In this document: piece after piece, positions 36,601 to 47,636 of the stretch | Position numbering within the stretch: the stretch's first letter is position 1 | How the letters are laid out: every line of letters begins with the position of its first letter | NCBI GenBank assembly: GCA_963932465.1 | Contig: OZ010786.1 | Coordinates: 535,001,073 to 535,065,072, forward strand | Direction of reading: 5' to 3' | Source of the DNA: Maratus speciosus | Lineage: Eukaryota > Arthropoda > Arachnida > Araneae > Salticidae | DNA: 64,000 nucleotides | Program-made: the position numbers and the translations under genes | The notes under the pieces: model-generated | What the model was told of the DNA's origin: nothing | What the model saw: the letters and a program-made list of their open reading frames with translations, nothing else | Database searches by the model: none

Positions 36601-37530
36601 AAAAAATCAAAAAACCCGACTGCGTAAAAAGCGAAATAATTAATTAGTTCTCATCAATGTGAAATTATTTTTTTTTTTCAATTCCTACTATTAGCTCACA
36701 CTCTCGCTATATATATATCTTCTTTAAATTTTTAATTGTTAATAAAATACTTATTATTCATCCAATCAAGCTCAAATAAATTTTCTAAAACTTGTAGTGG
36801 ATGACACTTGATGTTAATACAGACTTTTTTTCAAATATTAATTCATTAATTAAATTTAATTAATTTTCAATAATCGAGAGAGCCATCTTCTTGATCAAGG
36901 TTTTTTAAGACCGAGAGAGCCCTCTCCTTGATCAAGGCATTCTATTGCGCCACTCAAGAGGAAAGAAGAAGGGGAGAAATAAATTATGTTATTGACCTAA
37001 GTAGGAATTGACTTAAAATAGTTTTTTTTTATATTACTTGTTTATATTACTTACCTATTTTTTTTTTACTTACTTGTATTGATGACTTTTAAGTTGTGTT
37101 TAATTGTTAGTTCCTATCTATAGACACTGTTTTGATGAGGTCTGTAAATGTCTATGAGGGTTAGAGTTGCAGTAAAGCTATAGATCCTACATACACAACT
37201 TCTAGGTTGTATAATATTTTAACGGTGCTTCTGACTGTAAAATAGTCAACCAAACATCGTCTTCATTTTGAAAGCCCTATCCAACGATATGCCACTCAAT
37301 AGGGCGCGTATTTTTTTCGTCTCTACCGCCATTTTGTATTTTACGGCTTCCATTTTGAATTTATAAAAACAAAACCTACCCTATAACCATTGGGCCGTTA
37401 AGACGAATTTATAGAGACCTCATTCAATAAAATCCATCCAGCCGTTGGGATGTTTCGAGGGCATAAAAAAATCCACATACACAGATACGCGTGAAACACA
37501 TAACCCTTCTTTTCAGCCGGGTAAAAAAGG
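36601..37530 (-). repeat. Dispersed repeat family D, longer copy
   Basis: It runs from AAAACCCGACTGCG (36612) to CAGCCGGGTAAAAAAGG (37530). Homology to 4337-4700 (inverted) covers the CCCGACTGCGTAAAAAGCG end, the CATCAATGTGAAA block, AGTTGTGTTTAATTGTTAG near 37092 and the CCTATTGAGTGGC complement near 37283-37310. The distal part adds CCATCCAGCCGTTGGGATG and ACACAGATACGCGTGAAACA. That text resembles the ends of common invertebrate dispersed repeats; class unknown. It carries the insert at 36678-37011. Confidence 0.7.
36678..37011. mobile_element. Candidate 334-bp MITE inside family D
   Basis: It is bounded by a perfect 12-bp inverted repeat, TCAATTCCTACT and AGTAGGAATTGA. It is absent from the other family D copy at the matching place. 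Inside, two direct copies of CTTGATCAAGG next to GAGAGAGCC (about 36875-36903 and 36908-36940) are notable. The flanks are A/T-rich repeats, so the target duplication is unclear. Confidence 0.55.
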
Positions 37531-37678
37531 CAAAGTTTTAAATATAATTGTAATAAAACCATAGCATTGATATAAACAAAAGGACTACGTCTGAATTCAT
37601 TCATAATTATAAAAACTTTTCAAAATAACAGACATTACATTACATTACAAGATAAAAACAATAAAAACAATATAAAAG

Positions 37679-37711
37679 GACGTTTCGGATTCATCCTGAA
37701 TCCCTCATCAG
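37679..37711 (-). ncRNA. Hammerhead-like ribozyme motif 1
   Basis: Read on the minus strand: CTGATGA (37711-37705), one extra G, helix II GGATTC/GAATCC (6 bp, loop AGGAT), then GAAACGTCC with a minimal helix III (ACGT). CUGAUGA and GAAA either side of a helix are the hammerhead core, and a very short helix III is known for motifs in Penelope-like retroelements. The extra nucleotide before helix II and weak helix I make monomer activity doubtful. No endonuclease or RT is next to it. Confidence 0.5.
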
Positions 37712-38040
37712 CTAATTCCTAACGTAAAAGTCGCACTAGGTTTCAAAGTTCAACAATTAGAAAAAACATTACATCAAGTTGCCAAAAAATTATAGTTAAA
37801 ACAAAACTGGATATTCTATTCATAGAGATGCAGCCTCGTTAATTTCTAAATCAGCAGATCTCGTGTACCAAGCTTCCAAAAAAATCATAGCATCTTTAGA
37901 TACACAAGGTGCGTAAAACTATGTGAACAGCAACAAATTATGTTCCCACCTTGGGATATAATTTCAACTTTGATTCAGCTACAATTATAAACAAATACAT
38001 TACTCCTCTAGATTTATACATTTTTAAGGTTTTTTTTTTC

Positions 38041-38393
38041 TTTTAAACGCGACGAAATTTAACGAAAAACTTCAAAGTTTGAATTAGTCTATCTTCAAAA
38101 GCTTTTTTATTTATAAACATGAAATTTTGGATATTGATTAAACAGATTATGCTTTGTAATATTCTACCATTAGAAATTTATTAGCCTTTTATTTAATTTG
38201 TGTATTGTTGAAATCAAAATAGCTCTTTTTTTTTACTACAGAAGTCATTGCGTGCATGATATCTTGAGAAGGTATCCATGGATTATCATGAAATTTAGTA
38301 AAGATACTAAACATATATGTGTGTTTAAAATGAACTACTCTTAGGCCAAAATTATTTTATTAACTATATAAAAAAATAATTTTGCAAAAAAAA

Positions 38394-38428
<35 letters not shown>

Positions 38429-38785
38429 ATATTTTGTATTTTTAATGAATAAAAACAGTGATAACTAAAAATATTACCATTCTAAATAGTTAAAAGTAGT
38501 TCATTTAAAACACACATATTAGTTTAGTATCATTATCAAATTTCAGGACAATCCGTACCCTTTCTCAAGATATCATGCGCGCAATGACTTCTGGAATAAA
38601 ATAAAGAGCTATTTGGATTTCAACTATACACAAATTCTGTAAAAGGCTAATAAATTTCTAATGTTAGCATATCACAAATCACAATCTGTTTAATCAATAT
38701 CCAAAATGTGACGTTTATACATAAAAAGGTTTCGAAGATAGACTAATTCAAACTTTGAAGATTTTCGTTAATTTTCGACCCCTAT
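38041..38785. repeat. Inverted repeat with (AAAT)n centre
   Basis: Arms of roughly 290 bp (38045-38340 and 38500-38785) pair through long blocks: CTTCAAAGTTTGAATTAGTC / GACTAATTCAAACTTTGAAG, ATTGATTAAACAGATT / AATCTGTTTAATCAAT, and ATGATATCTTGAGAA near 38257 against TTCTCAAGATATCAT near 38563. An AAAT microsatellite (about 38391-38430) forms the centre. It lies between two hammerhead-like motifs of opposite orientation. It may be the inverted terminal repeats of a Penelope-like relic or an independent foldback element. Confidence 0.75.
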
Positions 38786-39044
38786 AAAAGGTACAAGATC
38801 CCTTAAGCTCTTCATGTGTTCATATTCATGGATTTAAAATCTCCTTGGTTAATGAATTTTGTAATGTACCTTACATCTCAACTTTCTGGGTGGATATGTT
38901 GTGTCACGGTGCTTCACTTCCGCTTTGATTTCATTGATTGCTCTAAGTTGATGGTCTTTCGGTGTCGTGTTCACTGCCATTTGGGTTTTCACCGTGCATG
39001 TAGTTGGAGGGGGTGATATTATTTTTATACACAGATTTTATACT

Positions 39045-39084
39045 CTGATGATGTGAGTCCTGGAACTCACGAAACGTATACGTC
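39045..39084 (+). ncRNA. Hammerhead-like ribozyme motif 2
   Basis: CTGATGA (39045-39051), one extra T, helix II GTGAGT/ACTCAC (6 bp, loop CCTGGA), GAAA (39071-39074), helix III ACG/CGT with loop TATA, then C at 39084 in the cleavage-site position (GUC). This is the best of the set. Helix I is not convincing with the adjacent bases, as is common for the dimer-type motifs of Penelope-like elements. The flanking sequence (about 38790-39130) is probably a retroelement 3' region. Confidence 0.6.
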
Positions 39085-39419
39085 TGGTTTTATTCACATT
39101 ACCTAATGTATTTATCGTGTGTTTAATCGTTGATTTTCGATGATAAACAACATGTTTGATCTCGTATTTTTCAGTAAAGTCACTGGAAAAAGTATTAGCC
39201 CAAAAAAAATTAATAAAAATAATAATATGTATGATCAAACTGTAATACAAACGAAAGGATCTGTAGATGTAACGAATGCTTATATCGTTGCTGTACTACG
39301 TGCGTATTTATCTGCGTACGAATTGCACATATCGCACCCTTGCTTCAAAGTGAAACAACTAAAAAATTGGGTTTTACTTTCTTCTATCTTCAATAGAAAA
39401 AAGTACTATAATTGAAATT

Positions 39420-40150
39420 TTTTTGGACTTCGATTTTCGACGGACTTGCACGTTTTAGGGGTCAGAGATCCCCCAAAAACATATTTATAGATGTCTGTAT
39501 ATATTTATAGATACCTGTAAGATATAAATGCCTGTAACTCCGTGTGCCCGTGTGTCCGTTTGTTGTCATTATACCATCAAAAATTGTATGGAGTTATGCA
39601 TAGAATTAAACCAATTTTTTGCGTTTTTTGCTATGGCAAGAAGGTTATACCTTAATTTCGAATAATTCCGACGGCAAAGAGCGCTATAAAAGTGATTTTT
39701 CTGCCATTTTCATTATTGTACCATCGGAAAGTGTATGAAGTTATGCATAGAATAGAACCAATGTGAACGATGTTTGTGCCCTGCGTGTGCCCTGTAAATG
39801 AACGATATATGCCATAAATGCCCCATTCTATAGAAATCATCTCTTAGTGAAATTTGCCGTTTTTTTATCAATTTCAATACATTTTAAACAAAATAATGTC
39901 ATTAAAATACAGTGCAAACGATTTTCCCCTTTGACCATAATGTAACGGAATAATTTTGATTGCCCCTGTAAATTAACTATTAATGCTACACACTTCGTAT
40001 TCAATACCGAATATGCCATGGTGAGTATCATTAATATATATATCAGTTGAATGAAAATCCCAGTATATTTACGCGAGATAAAACTTGGACAGGCAGATTG
40101 AAAGACAAACTGAATTCATAAACACTTTTCAAATATGTTGGAATGTTTTA
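39420..40150 (+). repeat. Dispersed repeat family E, copy 1
   Basis: It shares several blocks in order with about 46230-46660: ATTAAAATACA..GCA.ACGATTTT, ATAATGTAACGGAATA.TTTTGA, GCCCCTGTAA, ATTTACGCGAG and TTCATAAACACTTTTC-like sequence. It begins near a GTGTGCCCGTGTGTCCGTTTG stretch (39541). The AT-tract at 40170-40192 follows. Class unknown; non-coding. Confidence 0.65.
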
Positions 40151-40159
40151 AAAATCCAC

Positions 40160-40713
40160 ATTTCAGACGATGAATATATATATATATATATATTACTATA
40201 TATGTTTGGAAATTGAGAAATTGGTTTTTAAAAATATATAATAGCTAAAGAAATCAAAATTTTACGTACCAAATTTATTATTCTTTTTAAAGCAGTTTTC
40301 CGTACATTCATATTTTGTTTCTTCTAAATTATGTAATTTAAAAAAATGATATCCGAAAATAAAAATACCAATTGCTATGTTCTACTTTATGTCTTTTGAG
40401 ATCAAGCAATTTAAAATAATTTATGCAATTTATGCCTTTAAGAGAGTTATAGAATCCGTAATTTCCGAACTTTTGTTTTCAAATCAAAGCTCATTGTATT
40501 TTATATATATATATATACATTATGAAATTAGATAAACTCAGTTATCTCGCAGAAAATTAAAATCCAAGTCACCGGGTAAAATTAATTCATCTGTGAACCA
40601 TACTTATATACTATTTGTGTCTTTAAAATGACAAGCTTCCGATTTTTTAACTGTCAGATAAACATATTTTGACTAATTAATAAATAGTCTAAGAGTATAA
40701 TTAATAAATAGTC
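40160..40713. other. AT-rich spacer with (TA)n
   Basis: TA microsatellites near 40170-40192 and 40500-40516. No gene was seen. Confidence 0.5.
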
Positions 40714-41261
40714 TAGCAACGTCAAAAAACACGGCATTTTAACAAGGCTCATTTTCCTATATGTTCTTCCGTTTTATGGGGTAGTACGTTTGCTGGCGGT
40801 CTGGCACTCAGGAGACGTTGCGTTTAAATGCGGAAAAATGGGTTATGCAGGTCAAAAAATTCAAAATTTCGTTATTTTATCAAGGGTCATTTTTCTATAT
40901 GTTTTCCGATTTGTGATGTAGTACGTTTGCGGCAGTCTGGCAGTCAGGAGACGTTGTGTTTACGTGCCGGAAGAGGGGTTATGCAGGTCAAAATTACGTC
41001 ATTTTAGCATGATTTTTGTTTATAACATCTGTTTCTACTAACTATTTGTGATATTAATCCATTATTACCAGACGTTACCAATGTCTCTAAGACCATGCCA
41101 GATCCACATTTATAGGTAACATATTACTCTTTAGTTAACAGACAACGTATAATTAATTTTCCAGACACAAATTCGGTTGCAAAGTTAATGCCAGATGGCT
41201 TTAAATATGGCAACGAAAGTGCCCGTTTCAGGAGAGTTTTACAGTTTAAAAATTATAACTA

Positions 41262-43019
41262 GGGTGAGTGGGGATGAAAGGGACATTTTGTCTCAATAAG
41301 CTTATCAAATAATGACATTAAAAGATATAATTATCATGATTGCGCCTAATTTTTGTCTAAAAACTTTGCTTTAATACTAGTAAAACCTCTTATCCCCAAA
41401 TACAGTAATTAAAAATTTGTACGCATTTTTATAAATGAGGAGAAATGTCCCTTTTAACCCCATTGTGGGGGATGAAAGGGACACAGTGCGGGGTTGAAAG
41501 AAACACTCATAAATAAAACAATTTTATGAACATTTTTTTTCTTTTTATTTGCGATTACATTATTCAAAAATAAAAGATAATAATACTCAAATAAAAATAA
41601 AATATATTGCAACATATGATAAAACAAAAACAAGAAAAATAACTTGTTTAGGTCTACTTCTAACATCTTTAAATCAAAAATTTTAAGAAAGATTTAGCTC
41701 TACCTGTCTCACCAGCAGTTACGGATTTAGGTAACTTCATCACAATATCACTGATATTCGCGTCATTCATGTCAATATTATCCGTAAATACAAAGAAGTT
41801 TTAATCCTTTTTTTCCTGAAAAAGTGTACTTCGAATTCATTCCGAGTGCTTTTCAGGAGTTTGCGGATAAAGTGCGACAGGAATGTTACCATAATTATTC
41901 CATTACATTTTGCAAATTTTATTGCATTTATATTTGTATTGCTTTCATAATTATCAAATAAGAGAAGAGTAGGATCAGTTTTGGAAATACTAGAATATAA
42001 AGCTAATGCACAATAGCTTTAACAAAATTCTGCGGTCATCCACCAACTTTGATGAGCAAATCCAAGCCTCTGGGATGGGGCAGCTTCGAGCATGAACTCT
42101 TTGTAATTCTTCCTTGGGAAAACGAATAGTGTTGGAGAGAGTTACCTGATGCAGAAACAAAAGTGTGACAAGTTTACCACGTTCAGCTGATGTTACGTCA
42201 GAAAATTGCTTTCACCACGTTTTGCTACTATATTCTTGGCTTGTGCTCTGTCATTAAACTTGTTTCATCACAGTTATGTATTATATTCCGTGTCAATTTT
42301 TAGCGATTCATAACTGACTAAAGGTGTTTAAAAAATATCAACATTAGCTTTGTTGAAACTTGTGCTTCTTGTTAAACTTAATGGCTATAGGTTTTAGTAA
42401 GAGAAAGTAATGAATTTTGTTGATTAAAATCTTGTAACCAATCATTTCCAGCTTGCTTGTTTGTTTCCCAAGATAGGGACATATTTCGAAAATTCAAAGA
42501 AATTGGATACTCACATGCACAATTGTTAAACCCCAGTTCATATTAGATGCTTAGAGCAAATTTGAAGCTATCTCTTTTTATTAACCTTCACTAAAAGTTT
42601 TTTTATTACCAAATGGGCGTGACCCATGTCCCCTTCAACCCCTCAGTTACTGTCCCTTTCAACCCCATACCCACCTAGCTAAATAAAAAATGTATTCATG
42701 CATGACAGTATTTTAGCTAACAAAATATACCGCTATGCATATAAAGTGTACACTTTATAGTGCTAAATAACATAAATAATATAATGTTAAACACAATATT
42801 AATTTTTTAGAGACAAAAAGAAAAGCAAGATCAAAATTTACTTTTACATATCAGAAACAAGTTTTGCTTTCACCAGCTACAATGCTACAGTTGCTGGCAT
42901 CAATTTTAAGGATTATTAAGACAGAACAATTATCGCCATCGATTGAGCCATAATTGAAAATTTCTGCATTTTATTTTCGTCCTCAAATTTTGAGTGTCCC
43001 TTTCATCCCCAGTCTCCCC
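41262..43019 (-). mobile_element. pogo-class (Tc1/mariner) DNA transposon, decayed
   Basis: The ends share GTGGGGATGAAAGGGACA, 18 bp at the left; the right end is its inverse with one substitution, preceded by GGGTGAG / GGGGAGAC. TA flanks both sides (41260-41261 and 43020-43021), the target used by pogo elements. The interior encodes a broken transposase on the minus strand (see next entry). At 1758 bp it is near the size of a complete pogo element. It interrupts the left arm of the foldback element, so it is younger than that element. Confidence 0.82.
41820..42460 (-). pseudogene. pogo/Tigger-type transposase (CENP-B HTH + DDE_1), broken
   Basis: Translating the minus strand and following frameshifts gives GNDWLQDFNQQNSLLSLTKT near 42453-42395 (the DW..F..R...LSLR pattern of the CENP-B-type helix-turn-helix). 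Next comes HNCDETSLM near 42275 (first catalytic Asp region), ERGKLVTLLF near 42190, and PTLLLFDNYESNTNINAIKF then AKCNGIIMVTF near 41975-41880 (the D-N-H-S block holding the second Asp). This order is that of DDE_1 transposases. Many stops and frameshifts make it inactive. The third acidic residue is not visible. Confidence 0.8.
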
Positions 43020-43227
43020 TAATTATAAAAATTATTACGTCATTTTATCAAGTTAAAAAAAAAAAACAAGATATTAAACTTAGGCTAGCAGAAAACCTAT
43101 AATTAATTTGCCAGACGGCTTTAAATATGGCAACGAAAGTGCCTGTTTCAAGAGTGTTTTATAGTTTAAAAATTACAATTACATAACTTTTACATTAATT
43201 ACACTAAATTAAATTTTTTTCGACATA

Positions 43228-43262
<35 letters not shown>

Positions 43263-44845
43263 CAAAGAAACGATTGTTGCTATAGTAACAATTAAGGATT
43301 GACTGTCATTAAATGAAGCCAAATCCCTACAACAGATGCCATTCCTTGAAACAGACATTTTCGTTGCCATATTTAAAGCCGCCTGGCATTAACTTTGCAA
43401 CTAAATTTGTGTCTGGCAAATTAATTATAGGTTGTGTATTAGCCAAAGAGTAATATCTTGTTATTTTTAAGCTTGATAAAATGACGTAAAGATGACTTAT
43501 AATTTTTAAACTATAAAAAACTCTTGAAACAGGAATTTTAGTTGCCATATTTAAAGCCGTCTGGCTTTGACTTTGCAACCGAATTTGTGTCTGGCAAATT
43601 AATTATAGGTTGTGTGCTAGCCAGAGAGTAATATCTTGTTATTTTTAAGCTTGATAAAATGACGTCAAGATGACATATAATTTTTAAACTATAAAACACT
43701 CTTGAAACAGGCACTTTGGTTGTCATATTTAAAACCGTCCGGCATTAACTTTGCAACCGATTTTGTGTCTGATAAATTAATTATAGGTTGTCTGCTGGCC
43801 AAAGAGTAATATCTTGTAATTTTTAAGCTTGATAAAATGACGTAAAAATGACTTATAATTTTTTAACTATAAAACACTTTTGAAACAGGCACTTTCGTTG
43901 CCATATTTAAAGCCGTCTGGCATTAACTTTGCAACCGAATTTGTGTCTGGCAAATTAATTATAGATTGTCTGATAAAGTAATATATTACCTAAAAATGTG
44001 GATCTGGCAGGGTGTTAGCAACATTGGCTCCATCTGGAAATAATGGATTAATATCACAAATAGTTTGTAGAAACACATGTTAAAAACAAAAATCATGCTA
44101 AAATGAGTTAATTTTGATGTTTTTTTTAAACCTGAATAACCCCTACTCCCGTAGATAAACGCAACATCTCCCTTCAGTCAGACCGCCCGCAAACGTACTG
44201 CACCATAAATCGGAAGAACATATAGAAAAATTAGCCTTGATAAAATGACGTAATTTTGAAGTTTTTTGACCTGCATAACCCCTTTTCCTGCAGGTAAACG
44301 CAAAGTATCCTGAGTGCCAGACTGCCCGCAAACGTAATACACCATAAATCGGAATAACATATAGAAAAATAAGCTTTGATAAAAGGACGTAAAGTTTTTT
44401 TTACCTGCATAACCCCTCTTCCCGCTGGTAAACGCAACATTTTCTGACTGTCAGACTGCTTCCAAGCGTACTACACCATAAATCGGAAAAACATATAGAA
44501 AAATGAGCCTTGATAAAATGACGTAATTTTGAAGTTTTTTGACCTGCATAACCCCTCTTCCGGCAGGTAAACGCAACGTCTCCTGACTGCCAGACTGACC
44601 GCAAACGTACTACACCACAAATCGGAAAAAAACATATAGAAAAATGAGCCTTGATAAAATGACGTAATTTTGAATTTTTTTGACCTGCATAACACCTTTT
44701 ACCGCAGGTAAACGCAACGTCTCCTGACTGCCAGACTGCCCGCAAACGTACTACACCATAAATCGGAAGAACATATAGAAAAATGAGCCTTGATAAAATC
44801 ATGTGACGAAAAATTTGCTAACCCTTACATTTAAAGTACAATAAA

Positions 44846-47497
44846 ACTAGTAAATCTGCAGATCAGGAGCCTCAACGTCAGCTCTACAATTCATTGTGTT
44901 TAGCACCCTTTGAGTAATATTAATCTTTCTACAAAAAACGAAATTTAAAGTTCTGAAATTACATAAACATTTATAAAACGAAAAAATATTTCGAAGGTTT
45001 CTGACGTTAGAAGCGTTAAATTAAACCCCTTGTTATGTAATGGTATTCTGAAAATCTCATGAGCTACTTATTCTGGTAATTTTTAGATAATAAAGTAGAT
45101 TTCTTCAGGGGGGCAGAGCCCCCCTGAACCCCTTCGTAGTGTAATTTAATTTACATTTGTAATTATCAATTAATTGTGTTAATGTCCTTTAGTAAATTCT
45201 ACCAATAGACGGAAACGTACATGAATTCTTTTCTACAGTCCTGTACATTACGTGAAGATTTTTACGCGTCGTCTATAACATTTAAATTTAATGCAGACAA
45301 AAAACCCTCTTAAAACTGCTCATATCACATTTCTGGGGATTAGTATGCATAGTGTGCACCATATATCCAGTTTCTGCGGAGTCCTGTATATGGTTCTATT
45401 TAAATTCTGCAAACATTTGTTAGTATACTAAATGTAATTGGGCTGGGAAATACATAACTCAAATAAAAAAAAAAAAAACACACTGAAGCAATTCGCGCTC
45501 ATTTTCATATATACTTACGAATTCATTTGTGTATCCCTGTACATGGTCTATACAATATTTAAGCACTACTTATTAAGCACAAATTTACTTAACGTTAAAA
45601 CGCACACCATAATCGAAAATGCTCTTCAGCAATCATCCCTAATAGACCAGAACTGTATCAGAAATTTTTTATGTGACCCTATAAATGAACGATAAATGCG
45701 ATACAAATCATATTCAAGCTTCTTGTAGTCAACCACAGTAATGTAATTTAATTTCATAATGTTTGAATTAGTGCAACACAATTAACACACTGACGACAGG
45801 CAATTTAATTAAATCTGGGTTTAAAAACAGTAGAAGCTCCTCCCTCTTCTGAAAGTGTCTCGGAAATTGGTTTCTGAGATATGTTTTTCATGTTTATGCA
45901 GCAGTAAATATCTTTCAATGTACGGATGTAATATATAATGTCTTACAATCTATAAAAAATATGGACAACACAATATAAATGTCTTTTCTGTAAGGTAGAA
46001 GTCACTCCCTTAGCCAATGATGTATTCTGAATAAAAACGAGAATTCTCGTTTCCCGTCGCTAATGTGTTAAAATAAGCTGTGAGGAGTTAGTTTTTTTCC
46101 CCCGTAGACCACATTTTAATCGACCACTTTTGTGTGACCCTGAAAAAAACATATGCTTTGCACCCCATATACTACAAAAATGTTTCAAAAATACATATCA
46201 ATTTTATTATTTTGTAACTGAGTAACATCATTAAAAAACGCCACAAAAGGATTTTCTTCAAAGATTGTAATATTATGAATACTTTTGAGTTCCCTGTACG
46301 CATGCTGTAAGTGCTACACATAACATATTTTATTGTAACCAGGTTCTAGTGCACCTTAATAAAGTATATAAATTTCATTACGTTTAAAATTGTGTAACAT
46401 TATTAAAATACACCGCAGACGATTTTTCCCAAAGACTATAATGTAACGGAATAGTTTTGAGTGCCCCTGTAATTAAGCTATGAATGCTACACTCTTCATT
46501 TTTAATAACAAACATACTTTGGCAAACCTCAATAACGTATATCAATTACATGTAATCCCGACTTATTTACGCGAGTTAGAGCACGTAGAGAAACACGGCA
46601 ATCGACAGATAGAAAAACTGAAGTCATAAATACTTTTCATCCATGTTGGAAAGTGTTAAAAAGGTTTTTACATGCCTTTAACTGTACTTTTTTTTTCACT
46701 TATAGTATGGTTAAACATTAGTTTAAACATCCCAATCCATGCGATAGCAATAACATATTAAAAGCCCCCCAAAATATGCATATCTGGAGATCTATAAATC
46801 TACTGGAAAATAATTCATTATCGAGCCCACTGTTAATTGCATAAATTGCATCGATTTGGCGCGATAAAATATTTTTTGTGATAGCCTTTAATAGTACCTG
46901 CAACAAAATTAACGTAATTTACTAACTTCATTCATATTTGACGCAATGATAGGCTACGAATAACAGTCGCTAGGCAACGAAGAAAAGGAAAAAAAAAGAA
47001 ATATGTATCATGTAAAACAAGAAAATTAATTTAAAAATTCTTTATATTATTGGAATACATGTATAAATGTCCTCAAAACATTATACACGTAAATAAAAAA
47101 ATCTGATAGATATATTGATAAAACTTCAATATAATAGGAATAATTTAAAACCCTTATTTGGAATTTTAGTATCCATAATTTGACATTTAAATCCATGAAT
47201 CAAACGTGCCATTTTCTTTCAACAAATGGAAATTTGAAAATCGTCTGACTTGCCGTAGAAAAGCATTATAAAGAAAAATAAAATCTTCCATATTTTCCGA
47301 ACGAATGAACCAAATTTAACCAAAAACTATACAGCTACGTCCGGGTATCTCACGAATATGCCCAATTAATTTCAAGCTGATCGGGTGCTTTTTGCGGCAG
47401 TTATCGCGGAACAGACAGACAGACAGACAGACAGACAAACGGAAATCAAAACATTTCGTGTCTCCACAGTAAGCCTTCACTGACGTTTCGGCAATAA
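44846..47497 (+). repeat. Composite dispersed repeat B-C, copy 1 (with family E inside)
   Basis: The start block B is ACTAGTAAATCTGCAGATCA, leading to a G/C hairpin GGGGGGCAGAGCCCCCC (45110-45130). The end block C (about 46930-47497) has TCGCTAGGCAACGAAG, TTTGAAAATCGTCTGACTTG, CCGAACGAATGAACCAAATT and GGCAGTTATCGCGGAACAGA, then (CAGA)n, and TTCACTGACGTTTCGGCAAT. The interior (about 45640-46660) holds family E sequence shared with 39420-40150. Copies 2 and 3 keep B and C in the same order and strand. No coding frame is shared. Confidence 0.8.
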
Positions 47498-47592
47498 GTA
47501 TTAAATATAAACAAGATACGTTTTATGAAATGATTTTTCTGGGATTAATCGATTTGAATAGTAGAAGAGTGGAAATAAACTATGCCTATGAT

Positions 47593-47636
<44 letters not shown>

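Larger units (their letters stand above)
40714..44820. mobile_element. Foldback element with tandem-repeat arms, split by a pogo element
   Basis: Left arm: TAGCAA-type start (40714), two X units (~138 bp) and Y sequence. Right arm: four Y units (~178 bp; anchors 43375, 43553, 43731, 43909) and five X units (~139 bp; anchors 44131, 44270, 44404, 44543, 44683), ending TTGCTA at 44820. The symmetry centre is the (TA)n tract near 43232-43259. X carries AAACGCAACGTCTCCTGACT and CGTACTACACCATAAATCGG; Y carries TTGCCATATTTAAAGCCGTC and GTGTCTGGCAAATTAATTAT. The 70- to 133-codon minus-strand frames in 44143-44802 are the X repeat read in open frames; their repetition follows the DNA, not a protein domain. 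Confidence 0.78.

Noticed and set aside
44143..44802. Overlapping minus-strand frames of 60-133 codons with a repeated 'protein' motif
   Set aside because: They coincide exactly with the ~139-bp X tandem repeat; the repetition is at DNA level and continues in several frames at once.
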